DNA from: Archangium sp.
GTDB lineage: Bacteria > Myxococcota > Myxococcia > Myxococcales > Myxococcaceae
Reading direction: 5' to 3'
DNA: 64,000 nucleotides
Assembly (NCBI GenBank): GCA_030681645.1
Contig: JAUXRX010000019.1
Location: 62,001 to 126,000 of the forward strand
Part shown: positions 62,543 through 64,000 of the stretch, piece after piece
Numbering within the stretch: position 1 is the stretch's first letter
How the letters are laid out: each line of letters opens with the position of its first letter
Made by a program: the position numbers and the translations under genes
The notes under the pieces: generated by a model
What the model saw: the letters and a program-made list of their open reading frames with translations, nothing else
Database searches by the model: none
Told to the model about the DNA's origin: nothing

Positions 62543-64000
62543 TCGACTTCGCGTGTTACGTCGGTCGAGAGCAGACCGGCGTCAAGCACTTCATCCTGAG
62601 CGAGTACTTGCAGCGGTTCGGCATGATCATCGGGAAGTGGGCGTCGGCGATCACCTACGTCGATTGCTTCTCGGGGCCTTGGAAGCAGACTTCCGAGCAA
62701 CTCCAAGACACCTCGTTCTTCATCGCGTTGCAGGAGTTGCGGAAGGCACGAGACGTGGTTCAGCAGACGTTCGGCCGCCAGCTCAAGCTCCGAGCCTTCT
62801 TCGTCGAGAAGGAGGCGGAGCCGTACGCACAACTCCGTGCCTTCGGCGAGCGCGAGGGAGCGGACGTCGAGATCCAGACCCGAAACTCCCCCCTCGAAGA
62901 CTGCATCGCGGACATCGTCAGCTTTGTTCGCGCGGGAGGGCACAAGAACTTCCCCTTCATTTTCATCGACCCCACGGGCTGGACCGGCTTCGGCCTGAAT
63001 GCCATCGAGCCCATGCTAAAGCTCAAGCCAGCCGAAGTGCTGATCAACTTCATGACCCAGCACGTTCGCCGCTTGGTCGAGCACCCCGAGGAGGGGCAGC
63101 GCGGAACGTTTGAGGCGCTTTACGGGGCCGAGCGGGCCAACCGCGTTCTGGCGCGCATCAAAGGCAAGGTCGAGATGGACCGCGAAGACATACTGGTCGA
63201 GGAGTACATGGCCGCGGTTGCTGAGACCGGCGGATTCGATCACACCTCCGCGGCGATCGTGCTCAACCCGAAGATGGACCGAACTCACTTTCATCTCGTG
63301 TACGGAACCCGCAACCTGAAAGGCTTGGAGGTCTTCAAGGGCGCCGAACAAAGGGCGATGGAGGCCATGCAGGAGGCCCGGGCGGACGCGCGAGCGCGCC
63401 ACGCCGACCGCAGAACGGGTCAGAGTGCCTTCGAGTTTCGCAACGACGTGCCCCGGCACGACGAGCACTACCAGCAGTTGAGACACCGCTACACCGAGAG
63501 TTCGAGGGCGCGTTTCCTGGCACTGGTGCGATCCCGGCGTCGGGTTGAGTACGAAGCGGCGTACTCTGCGGCGCTGACTCGGCCACTGACCTTCCCCACC
63601 GACCTTCGCGGTTGGGTAGCAGACCTTCGAAACACTGGCGCGATCGGAGTCGAAGGCCTTACGGGCAGTGAGCGCGTTCCCAAACTCGGCGAAGGGCACT
63701 TCCTCACGTGGTTGTGTGCGACGACGCGCGATCAGCTCACTACGATTGTGGAAACTCGTCCGGGAACTGGGCGTACCGAAGGGTCTTCCCCTGGCAGCCC
63801 AGGCGGAGCGCGCGCTCCGGAGGATCTGATCGCGGACCTCCAAAAGGAAGTCGAGCTTCACTACGGCCAGGATGCCGTGTTCGAACTCGTCTTCGCACGG
63901 AACTCCGACGCTGACGCTCAGCATCAGGTCAACGTCATTGCGAACGGCCGGATTGTGGAATGTAGCGGCCTGTGTGCCAGCGAGGAGGAAGCGGTCCGCG
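62539..64000 (+). CDS. tcmP: three-Cys-motif partner protein TcmP, with long C-terminal extension (partial, runs off the window)
   Basis: From GTG 62539 the frame stays open to the right edge, at least 487 residues. TcmP segments are clear: TYVDCFSGP (residues 39-47), a SAM-methyltransferase-like motif I; FIDPTGW at 142-148; a KPAEVLINFMTQHVRRL helix; and FHLVYGTRNLKGLEVFKGAE. Typical members are about 350-400 residues. Here about 200 further residues follow, containing YESSRARFLAL-like helices (YTESSRARFLALVRSRRRV) and LIADLQKEVELHYGQDAVFE, so the gene may encode an added domain. It is coupled to the DUF5131 gene. The pair is thought to act together, perhaps in nucleic-acid modification; this is unproven. 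Confidence 0.85.
   Translation, partial: MIDFACYVGREQTGVKHFILSEYLQRFGMIIGKWASAITYVDCFSGPWKQTSEQLQDTSFFIALQELRKARDVVQQTFGRQLKLRAFFVEKEAEPYAQLRAFGEREGADVEIQTRNSPLEDCIADIVSFVRAGGHKNFPFIFIDPTGWTGFGLNAIEPMLKLKPAEVLINFMTQHVRRLVEHPEEGQRGTFEALYGAERANRVLARIKGKVEMDREDILVEEYMAAVAETGGFDHTSAAIVLNPKMDRTHFHLVYGTRNLKGLEVFKGAEQRAMEAMQEARADARARHADRRTGQSAFEFRNDVPRHDEHYQQLRHRYTESSRARFLALVRSRRRVEYEAAYSAALTRPLTFPTDLRGWVADLRNTGAIGVEGLTGSERVPKLGEGHFLTWLCATTRDQLTTIVETRPGTGRTEGSSPGSPGGARAPEDLIADLQKEVELHYGQDAVFELVFARNSDADAQHQVNVIANGRIVECSGLCASEEEAVR

Overview
The window is about 64 kb of high-GC DNA from a member of the Myxococcota, most likely Myxococcales. The evidence is a DUF2378/TIGR02265 protein (8135-8668), a family essentially limited to myxobacteria. 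Other signs are many lipoproteins with C-x-x-D-x-D linkers, PKD and YVTN-type surface proteins, several hybrid histidine kinases and ECF sigma factors, and frequent GTGA/ATGA gene overlaps. I found no tRNA, rRNA or CRISPR array.

Region 1 (1-10.8 kb) opens with the end of a DUF1592/1588/1585-type gene overlapping a DUF1552 gene. It continues with small envelope proteins, an ECF sigma factor overlapping a membrane-anchored TPR protein, an 84-bp hexanucleotide repeat upstream of a DODA-type dioxygenase, the DUF2378 protein, and a proline dehydrogenase-like/acyltransferase pair. Region 2 (10.8-24 kb) starts with a 600-bp gene-free stretch holding a long imperfect inverted repeat. It then carries hypothetical genes, two hybrid histidine kinases (one with a zinc ribbon inserted in its phosphotransfer hairpin, coupled to a response regulator), a lipoprotein made of two almost identical lectin-like domains, an AraC regulator and a second ECF sigma factor. 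Region 3 (24-42.9 kb) is mostly envelope biology: a di-heme beta-propeller lipoprotein, two polytopic GT-C-like proteins, a 1577-residue Cys-rich/beta-helix lipoprotein, an MDR oxidoreductase flanked by REP-like repeats, a four-gene overlapping operon (two paralogous mini-lipoproteins, ferritin-like protein, HTTM protein), an OafA-type acyltransferase and a phospholipase D-like lipoprotein. Six copies of one palindromic intergenic repeat lie between 15.7 and 34.4 kb.

Region 4 (42.9-56.1 kb) mixes intact surface and membrane genes with frameshifted or truncated genes. A complete group II intron (about 52512-54534) is inserted at the start codon of a secreted-protein gene.

Region 5 (56.1-64 kb) looks like an acquired island. 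GC falls visibly (two hand-counted 60-base lines gave 57% and 52%). It holds a 1061-residue fusion of an ORC/STAND-type ATPase with a C-terminal phosphoribosyltransferase domain, two paralogous membrane-anchored Cys-rich proteins, an IS21 istB remnant, and a three-Cys-motif DUF5131 gene translationally coupled to its TcmP partner, which runs off the window. The ATPase-PRTase fusion and the DUF5131-TcmP pair are the best candidates for an uncharacterised conflict or defence function. The HTTM/ferritin/mini-lipoprotein operon is the best candidate for an undescribed modification or export system.
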